Shown: positions 1 through 6,011 of the stretch, in pieces
How positions within the stretch are numbered: position 1 is the stretch's first letter
Layout of the letters: each line of letters opens with the position of its first letter
Notes under the pieces: generated by a model
What the model was told of the DNA's origin: nothing
What the model saw: the letters and a program-made list of their open reading frames with translations, nothing else
Database searches by the model: none
Program-made: the position numbers and the translations under genes
DNA from: SG8-39 sp041558415
GTDB taxonomy: Bacteria; Pseudomonadota; Gammaproteobacteria; Burkholderiales; SG8-39
Reading direction: 5' to 3'
NCBI GenBank assembly: GCA_041558415.1
Contig: JBFFEY010000069.1
Span: forward strand, 1 to 14,950
Length of the DNA: 14,950 bases

Positions 1-61
1 CTTGCATGTGTAAGGCATGCCGCCAGCGTTCAATCTGAGCCAGGATCAAACTCTTCAGTTC
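1..61 (-). rRNA. rrs: 16S ribosomal RNA, 5' end only
   Basis: Read on the minus strand, this stretch contains AGAGTTTGATCCTGG, the universal bacterial 16S start (E. coli positions 8 onward), followed by the betaproteobacterial form ATTGAACGCTGGCGGCATG and CTTACACATGCAAG. Aligning the universal motif to E. coli numbering puts nucleotide 1 of the mature RNA near position 61. Only the first 61 nt are inside the window and the gene runs off the left edge. It is transcribed away from recR and follows the leader and tRNA-fMet described next. Confidence 0.97.
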
Positions 62-246
62 AATCCAAATCCTGACAGTTGACTGTCAGCCGCAAGCGCC
101 TCCGCGTGACCGCGGACGCACCTACTTCTCACTCAAAAGTAAACGGAGTTACTTCTGTGTGAGCACTTTGTATTTCTGGAGTTCACCTCGAGCGACGAAT
201 CGATCGAGGCGCGCCGTCCAATCAAGCGCCCACACTTATCGGCTGC
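62..246 (-). other. rRNA operon leader between tRNA-fMet and 16S
   Basis: This spacer holds no protein gene. On the minus strand it starts with GATAAGTGTGGGCGCTTGA just after boxA, a sequence I associate with betaproteobacterial rRNA leaders. It also contains a small hairpin, TCCGCG-TGAC-CGCGGA at 101-116, and a near-perfect palindrome at 72-89. These could take part in folding or RNase III processing of the 16S precursor. I see no convincing sigma70 promoter here, which supports transcription starting upstream of tRNA-fMet. Confidence 0.7.
72..89. repeat. 18-bp near-palindrome just upstream of 16S
   Basis: The sequence CTGACAGT-TG-ACTGTCAG forms an 8-bp perfect stem around a 2-nt centre, ending about 11 nt before the mature 16S 5' end. 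With a 2-nt loop it would be strained as a simple hairpin. It may therefore pair within a larger processing stem or act as a protein site. Its role is unknown. Confidence 0.5.
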
Positions 247-261
247 GAATTTTTAAAGAGC
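247..261 (-). promoter_or_regulatory. boxA antitermination element
   Basis: The minus strand reads GCTCTTTAAAAATTC immediately after the encoded CCA of tRNA-fMet. This closely matches the boxA consensus TGCTCTTTAACAA, which loads NusB/NusE (S10) onto RNA polymerase in rRNA operons. Its place between the tRNA and 16S means the tRNA is transcribed before the antitermination signal, within the same transcript. Confidence 0.8.
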
Positions 262-338
262 TGGTTGCGGGGAGAGGATTTGAACCTCTGACCTTCGGGT
301 TATGAGCCCGACGAGCTGCCAGACTGCTCCACCCCGCG
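262..338 (-). tRNA. initiator tRNA-fMet (CAU)
   Basis: The 77-nt cloverleaf starts CGCGGGGTGGAGCAG and ends CCCCGCAACCA, with the CCA encoded. Two initiator hallmarks are visible: the unpaired C1-A72 at the top of the acceptor stem, and three consecutive G:C pairs in the anticodon stem (GGG-CTCATAA-CCC). The T arm is AGAGG-TTCAAAT-CCTCT. It starts formyl-methionine translation initiation. A strong promoter lies directly upstream and boxA directly downstream, so it appears to be the leading gene of the rRNA operon. Confidence 0.97.
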
Positions 339-351
339 TCCGAAGAAAGAG

Positions 352-381
352 ATTGTAAGCTGGGATAAAAAGCGCTGTCAA
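352..381 (-). promoter_or_regulatory. sigma70 promoter for tRNA-fMet and probably the rRNA operon
   Basis: On the minus strand a consensus -35 TTGACA (381 to 376) is followed after 18 bp by TACAAT (357 to 352), a 5/6 match to the -10 consensus. The expected start is near position 345, only about 7 nt before the tRNA. It is the best sigma70 match I found in the window. The stretch from here to recR (382-455) is GC-rich, with no gene and no convincing terminator for recR. Confidence 0.8.
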
Positions 382-455
382 CGCTCTGTCCGGGAAAAAC
401 TTCGGTACAGCCCCGCCCCGCCCGTCCCGGCTGCCCCCGACCGCCGGCGCCGCTG

Positions 456-1067
456 TCACAGCCCGCGCCGGTCGAGCAGCGCCTGGGAAATCGTCCCGAT
501 GTCGACGTACTCCAACTCGCCCCCCAGCGGTACGCCGCGCGCGATCCGGCTCGCGCCGATGCCGCGCGCGCGCAGCATCTCGGCAATGTAATGCGCCGTC
601 GCCTCGCCCTCGTTGGTGAAATTGGTTGCCAGGATGACCTCCTGCACCTGCCCGTCGGTGGCGCGCGCGATAAGCCGGTCGAGCCCGATGTCGCGCGGAC
701 CGATGCCGTCCAGGGGCGAGAGCCGCCCCATGAGGACGAAGTAGAGGCCGGAGTAGCTGAGCGTCTGCTCGACCATGGCAAGGTCGGCGGGCGTCTCGAC
801 GACGCACAGCAGCGACGCGTCCCGCCGCGGCGAGCGGCACAGCGCGCAGACCTCGTCCTCGGTAAAGTTGTTGCAGCGGGCACAGTGCCGCACGCGCTCG
901 AGTGCGCCCTGCAGGGCCTGGGCGAGTTGCGCCGCGCCCTCGCGCCCGTGCTGCAGGAGGTAGTAGGCCATGCGCTGCGCCGAGCGCGGCCCGACGCCCG
1001 GCAGGACGCGCAGAGCCTCGATCAGGCGCTCCAGGCCCTTCGCGGTCTCGACGTTGTCAGCTGCCAT
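456..1067 (-). CDS. recR: recombination mediator RecR
   Basis: This 203-residue protein matches the usual RecR length (about 200). RecR works with RecF and RecO to load RecA onto SSB-coated single-stranded DNA in gap repair. Visible parts: an N-terminal helix-hairpin-helix (LPGVGPRSAQRMA, residues 22-34), a four-cysteine zinc finger (C62, C65, C74, C77), a Toprim domain starting around VVETP (residues 89-93) with the NFTNEGEAT segment near 149-157, and the C-terminal GVPLGGELEYVD motif (178-189). It is last in the dnaX-ybaB-recR order, 67 bp after ybaB. The ribosome-binding site is weak (GGA only), so translation may depend on coupling or read-through from ybaB. Confidence 0.97.
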   Translation of the reverse strand: MAADNVETAKGLERLIEALRVLPGVGPRSAQRMAYYLLQHGREGAAQLAQALQGALERVRHCARCNNFTEDEVCALCRSPRRDASLLCVVETPADLAMVEQTLSYSGLYFVLMGRLSPLDGIGPRDIGLDRLIARATDGQVQEVILATNFTNEGEATAHYIAEMLRARGIGASRIARGVPLGGELEYVDIGTISQALLDRRGL

Positions 1068-1134
1068 GCCGGGATCCGTTCCGTTGCGCCGCCCTGCGGC
1101 CGCTGCCGTTTGAGCGAACGCCCCGAGCGCTGCC

Positions 1135-1455
1135 TCAAAACAGTTTCAGACCAGGCGGCAACCCGAGCCCGGCGGTCAGGCCACCCATGCGCTCGGCGAC
1201 CGTTGATTCGACCTTGCGCACCGCGTCGTTGAACGCGGCGGCGACCAGGTCTTCCAGCATTTCGCGATCGTCGCCGACCAACGAAGGGTCGATCGACACC
1301 CGCTTGACGTCGTACTTGCAGGTCAGCGTCACCTTGACCAGGCCGGCGCCAGCCTGCCCTTCGACCTCGATCGTGCCGAGTTCCTCCTGTACGCGACGCA
1401 TGTTCTCCTGCATCGCCTGCGCCTGCTTCATCAGCTGTCCAATATTGCCCTTCAT
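1135..1455 (-). CDS. ybaB: YbaB/EbfC family nucleoid-associated protein
   Basis: This 106-residue protein starts MKGNIGQLMKQAQAMQENM and carries the family's central segment GLVKVTLTCKYDVKRVSIDPSL. YbaB/EbfC proteins are dimeric DNA-binding proteins associated with the nucleoid. The N-terminal 30 residues are a charged helix, followed by a beta sheet and a C-terminal helix. A good Shine-Dalgarno GGAG sits 8 nt before the ATG. The gene lies 39 bp after dnaX and before recR, a widespread conserved trio, which supports a housekeeping link to replication and repair. Confidence 0.95.
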   Translation of the reverse strand: MKGNIGQLMKQAQAMQENMRRVQEELGTIEVEGQAGAGLVKVTLTCKYDVKRVSIDPSLVGDDREMLEDLVAAAFNDAVRKVESTVAERMGGLTAGLGLPPGLKLF

Positions 1456-1494
1456 GCCCTGAACTCCTGCCTCCGGCGTCTCACGTCCGGATGT

Positions 1495-3081
1495 TTACTT
1501 GCCGTTGTCGGATGACACGCGGATTGTCGATTCCACGACCTTGCCGTCGAACAGCTCGACCAGCGACTGTACGAACTGATCCTGCTCGACCGCGCGCGTC
1601 GCGTCCGCGCGCCGTGCGTCGCGCGCCTGGCTCTCGCGCGCCGCGACCGACGCGCCTGCGCCATCGCCGACGGCGACCTTGAGCACCACCGGGTGCCCGA
1701 GATGTGCCTCGAGCGCCGCCTTCAGCTTGTCCTGGTAGGCCCGCTCGGCGAGCGAAGCCTTCGACTGCGGCACTGTGAGTTCGTAGGTCTGCCCCTTGCG
1801 CTGCTTGAGTACCGCATGCCGCGCGAGCTCGCGTGCCGCACCCGTCACCGACAGCCGTCCCACGAGTGTCGGCCAGTCGTCGTCGCCGCCGGGTTTCGCC
1901 GCAGCCTCGGCGCGCCGGCGCGGCTCCGGGCGCGCCGGCGTGCCTGTCCCTGCGCGCGCGGCACCGCCGCCGTCCACGCCCTCGCCGCCCTCCACGCCCT
2001 CGATGCGGAACGCGATCATGCGCAGCAGCGTCATGACAAAGCCGGCATACTCGTCCGGCGCCAACGGCAGATCCGCACGCCCCTGCAGCACGATCTGGTA
2101 GTCGAGCTGAGCAGTCTCCGGATCGAGCTGCTCGGCGAGCGCCTCGATGCGCGCGCGCTCCGGCAGATCGTCCTCCAGCGCGGCCGGCACGCTCTGCGCC
2201 AGTGCCACCTGCAGCAGCAGGCTCGCCAGATCGGCGAGCGCGGCGTCGAAAGACAGGCTGCGCAGCTGCATCTCGTCGGCGATGCGCATGACTTCGGCGC
2301 CGTTCTCCTCCGCCACGGCCTCGAGCAGCGCGAGCAGCACGCCGCGGTCGATCGCGCCCAGCATGTCTTGCACGCTCTGCAGCGATACGCGGCCCGCGCC
2401 GTGCGCGATGGCCTGGTCGAGCAGCGAAAGCGCATCGCGCATGCTGCCCGCGGCAGCGCGCCCGACCGGCGCCAGCGCCTCCGCTTCGAAGTCGATGCCC
2501 TCGGCCTCCAGCAGTTTGGCGAGGTGCGCGGCGATGGCCGCTGGCGGCATCTGCTTGAGGTTGAACTGCAGGCAGCGACTCAGTACGGTGACGGGGATCT
2601 TCTGCGGGTCGGTCGTGGCGAGGATGAACTTGAGGTGCTCCGGTGGCTCTTCCAGCGTCTTCAGCATGGCGTTGAACGCCGAGGTCGACAGCATGTGCAC
2701 CTCGTCGATCACGTACACCTTGTAACGCGCCCGGGTCGGCGCGTACTGCGCCGTATCGAGCAACTGGCGCATCTCGTCCACGCGCGTGTTGGTCGCCGCA
2801 TCCACCTCGAGCAGGTCGACGAAGCGGCCGGCATCGATTTCGGTGCACGCGCTGCAGCGGCCGCAGGGCTGCGCCGTCACGCCCTGCTCGCAGTTGAGGC
2901 ATTTCGCCAGGATGCGTGCGAGCGTGGTCTTGCCGACGCCGCGCGTCCCGGTGAACAGGTAGGCGTGGTGCAGGCGCTGCTCCTCGAGCGCGTGGCGCAG
3001 CGCGCGCACGACGTGCTCCTGCCCGACGAGGCTGGCAAAGTCGCGCGGCCGCCACTTGCGGGCGAGCACCTGATAGGACAT
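1495..3081 (-). CDS. dnaX: DNA polymerase III subunit tau (DnaX)
   Basis: Clamp-loader ATPase of the replicative polymerase. I place the start at ATG 3081, giving 528 residues, because the conserved family N-terminus MSYQVLARKWRP begins there. An in-frame GTG at 3126 would add 15 unconserved residues and lies in a hairpin arm. From this ATG: Walker A GTRGVGKT (45-52), zinc-binding cysteines C64, C73, C76, C79, the DEVH Walker B box (126-129) and the sensor/arginine-finger SRC (168-170). The C-terminal third is low-complexity and Ala/Arg/Gly-rich, as expected of the tau linker, then a polymerase-binding region. There is no A-AAA-AAG slippery heptamer of the E. coli type, so a frameshifted gamma form is not evident. 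No clear Shine-Dalgarno precedes the ATG. Confidence 0.96.
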   Translation of the reverse strand: MSYQVLARKWRPRDFASLVGQEHVVRALRHALEEQRLHHAYLFTGTRGVGKTTLARILAKCLNCEQGVTAQPCGRCSACTEIDAGRFVDLLEVDAATNTRVDEMRQLLDTAQYAPTRARYKVYVIDEVHMLSTSAFNAMLKTLEEPPEHLKFILATTDPQKIPVTVLSRCLQFNLKQMPPAAIAAHLAKLLEAEGIDFEAEALAPVGRAAAGSMRDALSLLDQAIAHGAGRVSLQSVQDMLGAIDRGVLLALLEAVAEENGAEVMRIADEMQLRSLSFDAALADLASLLLQVALAQSVPAALEDDLPERARIEALAEQLDPETAQLDYQIVLQGRADLPLAPDEYAGFVMTLLRMIAFRIEGVEGGEGVDGGGAARAGTGTPARPEPRRRAEAAAKPGGDDDWPTLVGRLSVTGAARELARHAVLKQRKGQTYELTVPQSKASLAERAYQDKLKAALEAHLGHPVVLKVAVGDGAGASVAARESQARDARRADATRAVEQDQFVQSLVELFDGKVVESTIRVSSDNGK

Positions 3082-3100
3082 GCGCAGGATTTTATCAGCG

Positions 3101-3138
3101 CGATCGAGGGAGGCTGCGGACACCACCTCCCTCGATCG
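3101..3138. repeat. perfect 13-bp inverted repeat between ffs and dnaX
   Basis: The arms CGATCGAGGGAGG (3101-3113) and CCTCCCTCGATCG (3126-3138) are exact reverse complements around a 12-nt loop. In the minus-strand transcript the stem follows 4.5S RNA by 7 nt and precedes the dnaX ATG by 19 nt. No U-tract follows on that strand, so it is not a standard intrinsic terminator. The 5' RNA arm contains GGGAGG, a Shine-Dalgarno-like core that would be sequestered when the stem forms. Possible roles are 4.5S 3'-end maturation, attenuation into dnaX, or control of dnaX translation. Confidence 0.75.
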
Positions 3139-3145
3139 AATGGGT

Positions 3146-3241
3146 GGCGAGCCTAACCCCCGGCACCTGCAGGGACCAGCTGTGGCTGCTTCCTTCCGGA
3201 TCTGACCAGGTTCACCAGGCTGCAGTGCGGGGAGGCTCGCC
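3146..3241 (-). ncRNA. ffs: signal recognition particle 4.5S RNA
   Basis: The minus strand carries the diagnostic SRP core GGTCAGATCCGGAAGGAAGC, with the GGAA tetraloop and the asymmetric and symmetric internal loops that bind Ffh. The ends GGCGAGCC and GGCTCGCC pair with each other and close a rod of about 96 nt, the size of bacterial small SRP RNA. The RNA scaffolds Ffh and promotes FtsY interaction during co-translational targeting of membrane proteins. It lies 25 bp after tRNA-Ser and 64 bp before dnaX, all on one strand. Exact mature ends are inferred from the terminal pairing. Confidence 0.95.
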
Positions 3242-3266
3242 GTCGAAATCGAAGCACAAGACCGCG

Positions 3267-3357
3267 TGGCGGAGAGAGAGGGATTCGAACCCTCGATACG
3301 CTATTAACGTATACACGCTTTCCAAGCGTGCGCCTTAAGCCGCTCGGCCATCTCTCC
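3267..3357 (-). tRNA. tRNA-Ser (GGA)
   Basis: This 91-nt class II tRNA starts GGAGAGATGGCCGAG and pairs with TCTCTCC at the 3' end, followed by discriminator G and an encoded CCA. The anticodon stem-loop is CACGC-TTGGAAA-GCGTG, giving anticodon GGA, which reads UCC and UCU. The long variable arm (TATACGTTAATAGCGTA) is typical of serine tRNAs, and the T arm is GAGGG-TTCGAAT-CCCTC. It sits just upstream of ffs on the same strand and probably shares its transcript. Confidence 0.96.
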
Positions 3358-3368
3358 GGAGCGCGCCT

Positions 3369-3374
3369 ATTGTA
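3369..3374 (-). promoter_or_regulatory. probable -10 element for the tRNA-Ser/ffs unit
   Basis: The minus strand reads TACAAT at 3374 to 3369, the same -10 hexamer as the tRNA-fMet promoter. It sits 11 nt before the first base of tRNA-Ser, so transcription would start about 5 nt upstream of the tRNA. No good -35 is visible at 16-18 bp spacing, so strength and exact identity are uncertain. The 12-bp palindrome GCGACGCGTCGC at 3400-3411 lies just upstream, with no assigned role. Confidence 0.45.
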
Positions 3375-3433
3375 GCGTGTCGCGCGATTGCATGACGGCG
3401 CGACGCGTCGCAGTATACGTCCGGCCACCTGCA

Positions 3434-5545
3434 TCAGCCGGCCACTGCGCTGCGCAGCCCCTCCATGATCTCGTCTAGCGTGCGCAGCTGCCGCGCGAGG
3501 CCGCGTACCGCGCTGCGCGGCTGGCCGTTGACGGCGACCCGGCTCGAGGGCCGCACGCCCTCCTCGAGATCGATGAGCTGCTGGCGCAAGACCCGGGTCA
3601 TCAGCTCGGCGTGAATGCTGGCCAGCGTCGTCGCATCGGACTCCGCCAGGCGGCCGCTGGCCGCCGCCTCGCGCAGGCGGTCCGGCGTCGCGCGCGCGGT
3701 GGATCCGACGCGCAGCGCGAGGGTGCGTGCGATGCTGACGATCGGCATCAGGCCGAAGCGCTTCAGGTCGACGCGTCCTTCCTGGGTGCGCAGCGCGCCG
3801 AACATGCCGAGCGGCGGGCGCAGCGTGCTGACCCACTCGGCGAGCAGCCCGAGGAAGGTCGGCGTGTGCGACGCCGCGGCAACCGCTTCGGCATGCAGCT
3901 GATGGCCCAGCTGCGCATCACCGGCCACCGGCATGAGATCGAAGAAGATGTCGATATTCAGCAGATCGTCGCGACTCGCGCGCCGCAGCCAGCCATCGAC
4001 GCGCTGCCGCCAATCATCCAGCGTGCCGCGCCATTCGGCATTGGAACCCATCACGCCGCCCTTGCAGCGCGGGATGCCCGCTTCGTCGAGCAGCGTCGCG
4101 ATGCCGCCACCCAGCTCGGCGAACCAGCCATCGTCCTCGGCGCGGCCGGCGTGCACGATGGCGTTGTCCTGGTCGGCGACCAGCAGGCTTTCGCCGCGAC
4201 CACCCGAGCCAAGCACCATGACGCACCAGGCCGCCGGCGGCGCGCCGCGCCCCTCCGCGGCCATGCGCGCCAGCGTCAGTTCGGTTGCGCGCGCCGTTAG
4301 CGCACGCACCTCGTGCGAGACGACCGACGCAACCTCGTTGCCGCTCATGCCTTCCGCCACCAAGCGTCGCGCCACCTCGGGAACCTGGCTGTGGCTGGCC
4401 GCCATGGCCACCGCATCCTCCGCGACCTGCAGCCCGTCGCCGAGCACCATGGCCGCGCTGACGCGGTGATGCAGTACGTCGCGCTGCGAGAGCACGCCGA
4501 TCGCGACACCGTGCTCGTCGACGACGCACAGGTGGCGGAAACCGAGCCGGTCCATGCGTCCGAGCGCACGGTAGACCATCTCATCGCCCGGCATGCTTTC
4601 GACCGGTGCCGTCATGACGCGGTGCACCGGCGTGCGGTCGAAATCGAGCTCGCCCCGTGCGCTCTCGCGCAGCACGTCGCGCTCGGTGACGATACCCTCC
4701 GGCGGCGCCTCGGCGCGCCCCACCAGCAGCGCGCCGACACGCTGCGCGTGCATCTCGCGGATGGCTTCGCGCAGCGTCGCCTCGCCCGCAATGTAAAGCG
4801 GTGGCCGGCCCATCAGGTCCCGCAATCGCCGTTCGTACAGATAGCTGTCGATGCGCGCCACCGGCAGCGTCGGGCGCGGCGGCGGGGCCTCCCCCGGCAC
4901 CGCGTGCCAGCCGGCCTCGGCCTGCCGCCGCAGGAGGTCGTCGCGCCGCGCGGCCAGCAGCTGCGCTTCGCCGAGCGTGCGTACGTCCGCTTCACGCAAG
5001 TTCGCGACGAGACGCGCGAAGATCTCGGCCGCCGTCGTGCAATCGCTGAGCGCGCTGTGGCGGCGCGTGATGCCGACATCGAAGTCCGCGGCGATCGTCT
5101 CCAGTCCGAGATCCGGCAGCGCCGGCTCGAGTGCGCCGACGAGCATCCCAATGTCGAGCCCTGGCGGATCGTGCCAGGCGATCCCGGCGCGCGCCGCCTC
5201 GTGGCGCAGCACGGCGAGGTCGAAGGCGACGTTGTGTCCAACGACGACCCGTCCGTCGAGCATTTCGTGCAAGGCCGGATACACGCTGGCAAAGCTCGGC
5301 GCGCCCGCAACGTCGGCGTCGCTGATGCCATGGATGCGCTCGGCCGTCGCCGGCATCGGCACGCCCGGATTCACCAGCCGTTCGAAGCGCGGTGTCTCGA
5401 GGACGCGCGACCCGAGCATGGCGATCACGCCGATCTGCACCACCCGGTCGCGGCGCACGTCGAGCCCCGTGGTCTCCAGGTCGAGCACCGCGATCGGCAG
5501 CGCCGCGAGCGCGGTGTGAGAAGGCGGCGGCAGCCGGCCAGTCAT
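3434..5545 (-). CDS. fusion of DnaQ-like exonuclease, CBS pair and DUF294 nucleotidyltransferase-like protein
   Basis: A 703-residue soluble protein with three modules. Residues about 15-185 are a DEDDh 3'-5' exonuclease with every catalytic residue visible: D22 and E24 (LDLETTG), D109 (VGHNVAFD), H163 and D168 (HSALSD). Residues about 240-360 are two CBS motifs, which usually sense adenine nucleotides; each ends in an RDVL segment (289-292, 355-358). Residues about 380-540 are DUF294, related to GlnD-type nucleotidyltransferases, with GSGGRGE (446-452), DQDNA (458-462) and later acidic residues in NIDIFFD (530-536). DUF294_C follows to the end. DUF294 proteins typically carry a cyclic-nucleotide-binding domain in front; here an exonuclease takes that place. 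The gene starts 12 bp after the YggT-like gene, with no clear Shine-Dalgarno, so coupled translation is likely. The real substrate is unknown. Confidence 0.9.
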   Translation of the reverse strand: MTGRLPPPSHTALAALPIAVLDLETTGLDVRRDRVVQIGVIAMLGSRVLETPRFERLVNPGVPMPATAERIHGISDADVAGAPSFASVYPALHEMLDGRVVVGHNVAFDLAVLRHEAARAGIAWHDPPGLDIGMLVGALEPALPDLGLETIAADFDVGITRRHSALSDCTTAAEIFARLVANLREADVRTLGEAQLLAARRDDLLRRQAEAGWHAVPGEAPPPRPTLPVARIDSYLYERRLRDLMGRPPLYIAGEATLREAIREMHAQRVGALLVGRAEAPPEGIVTERDVLRESARGELDFDRTPVHRVMTAPVESMPGDEMVYRALGRMDRLGFRHLCVVDEHGVAIGVLSQRDVLHHRVSAAMVLGDGLQVAEDAVAMAASHSQVPEVARRLVAEGMSGNEVASVVSHEVRALTARATELTLARMAAEGRGAPPAAWCVMVLGSGGRGESLLVADQDNAIVHAGRAEDDGWFAELGGGIATLLDEAGIPRCKGGVMGSNAEWRGTLDDWRQRVDGWLRRASRDDLLNIDIFFDLMPVAGDAQLGHQLHAEAVAAASHTPTFLGLLAEWVSTLRPPLGMFGALRTQEGRVDLKRFGLMPIVSIARTLALRVGSTARATPDRLREAAASGRLAESDATTLASIHAELMTRVLRQQLIDLEEGVRPSSRVAVNGQPRSAVRGLARQLRTLDEIMEGLRSAVAG

Positions 5546-5557
5546 TGCCCGGCGCGC

Positions 5558-5914
5558 CTATCGCAGCAGCAAGCCGACGATCTGCGCCACGCCCTGCGCG
5601 ATCTCGCTCTCGAGCGGGAACGACAGCATGCCCATCACCGAATAGCCGAGCAGCCACGGCATGACGTAGAAGCGAAACATGAAGAAAAACCACGCCACGT
5701 AGAGCGGGATCAGCATGGGCACGAGGAATTCCGGCGTGATCGGCCCGAACAGCTTGATCAGCGGATTGGTCGCACGTACGAAAAAGCGCATGAAGAAGAA
5801 TTTGCTGTCTTCCGGCAGGAAGATGTTCATGCCGAAGCGGCCGATCAGCGTCCACATGACCATGCCGAATGCATAGTCGATGACGATGACCCAGATCGGA
5901 AAGCCCTCAGTCAT
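5558..5914 (-). CDS. small multi-pass membrane protein, YggT-like
   Basis: A 118-residue hydrophobic protein with about three membrane segments: WVIVIDYAFGMVMWTLIG near the N-terminus, a central FLVPMLIPLYVAWFFFMF, and MPWLLGYSVMG beyond it. The segment RFFVRATNPLIKLFGPITP between the first two resembles the YggT family pattern of a charged turn followed by ATNP and a basic/proline stretch, but the match is partial. A Shine-Dalgarno GGAG lies 12 nt before the ATG. It lies after the symporter terminator and directly before the exonuclease-CBS-DUF294 gene. It could anchor or partner that protein, which is inference. Coding status is more certain than family. Confidence 0.75.
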   Translation of the reverse strand: MTEGFPIWVIVIDYAFGMVMWTLIGRFGMNIFLPEDSKFFFMRFFVRATNPLIKLFGPITPEFLVPMLIPLYVAWFFFMFRFYVMPWLLGYSVMGMLSFPLESEIAQGVAQIVGLLLR

Positions 5915-5960
5915 GCTGCCCGCGCTCCATCAACGGTAATTTTAGGCGACATCGCCGGAC

Positions 5961-5993
5961 AAAAAAAAACCGGGGCGCAGCGCGCCCCGGTCT
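5961..5993 (-). terminator. Rho-independent terminator of the symporter operon
   Basis: On the minus strand the stem CCGGGGCGC-GCT-GCGCCCCGG (5990 to 5970) is followed directly by nine T residues (5969 to 5961), and flanking GAGA can pair into the T tract. It begins 19 bp after the symporter stop codon. It separates the DUF4212-symporter transcript from the YggT-like and fusion genes, whose own promoter must lie in or just after it, or which rely on read-through. Confidence 0.95.
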
Positions 5994-6011
5994 CCCGTAC
6001 GGGAATCGCGA

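Noticed and set aside
382..455. GC-rich stretch after recR, considered as a recR terminator.
   Set aside because: Several short GC repeats occur, but no stable stem lies directly before the short T run on the minus strand.
3082..3126. An upstream GTG start that would lengthen DnaX by 15 residues.
   Set aside because: The conserved N-terminus begins at ATG 3081. The extra residues are encoded partly by a hairpin arm, and the SD-like core touches the GTG with no spacing. It is kept only as a point within the hairpin finding.
3379..3411. Hairpin-forming GC-rich repeats (GTCGCGC/GCGCGAC and the palindrome GCGACGCGTCGC) after the fusion gene, considered as a terminator.
   Set aside because: No U-tract follows on the minus strand and the stems overlap the tRNA-Ser promoter area, so an intrinsic terminator is not supported.
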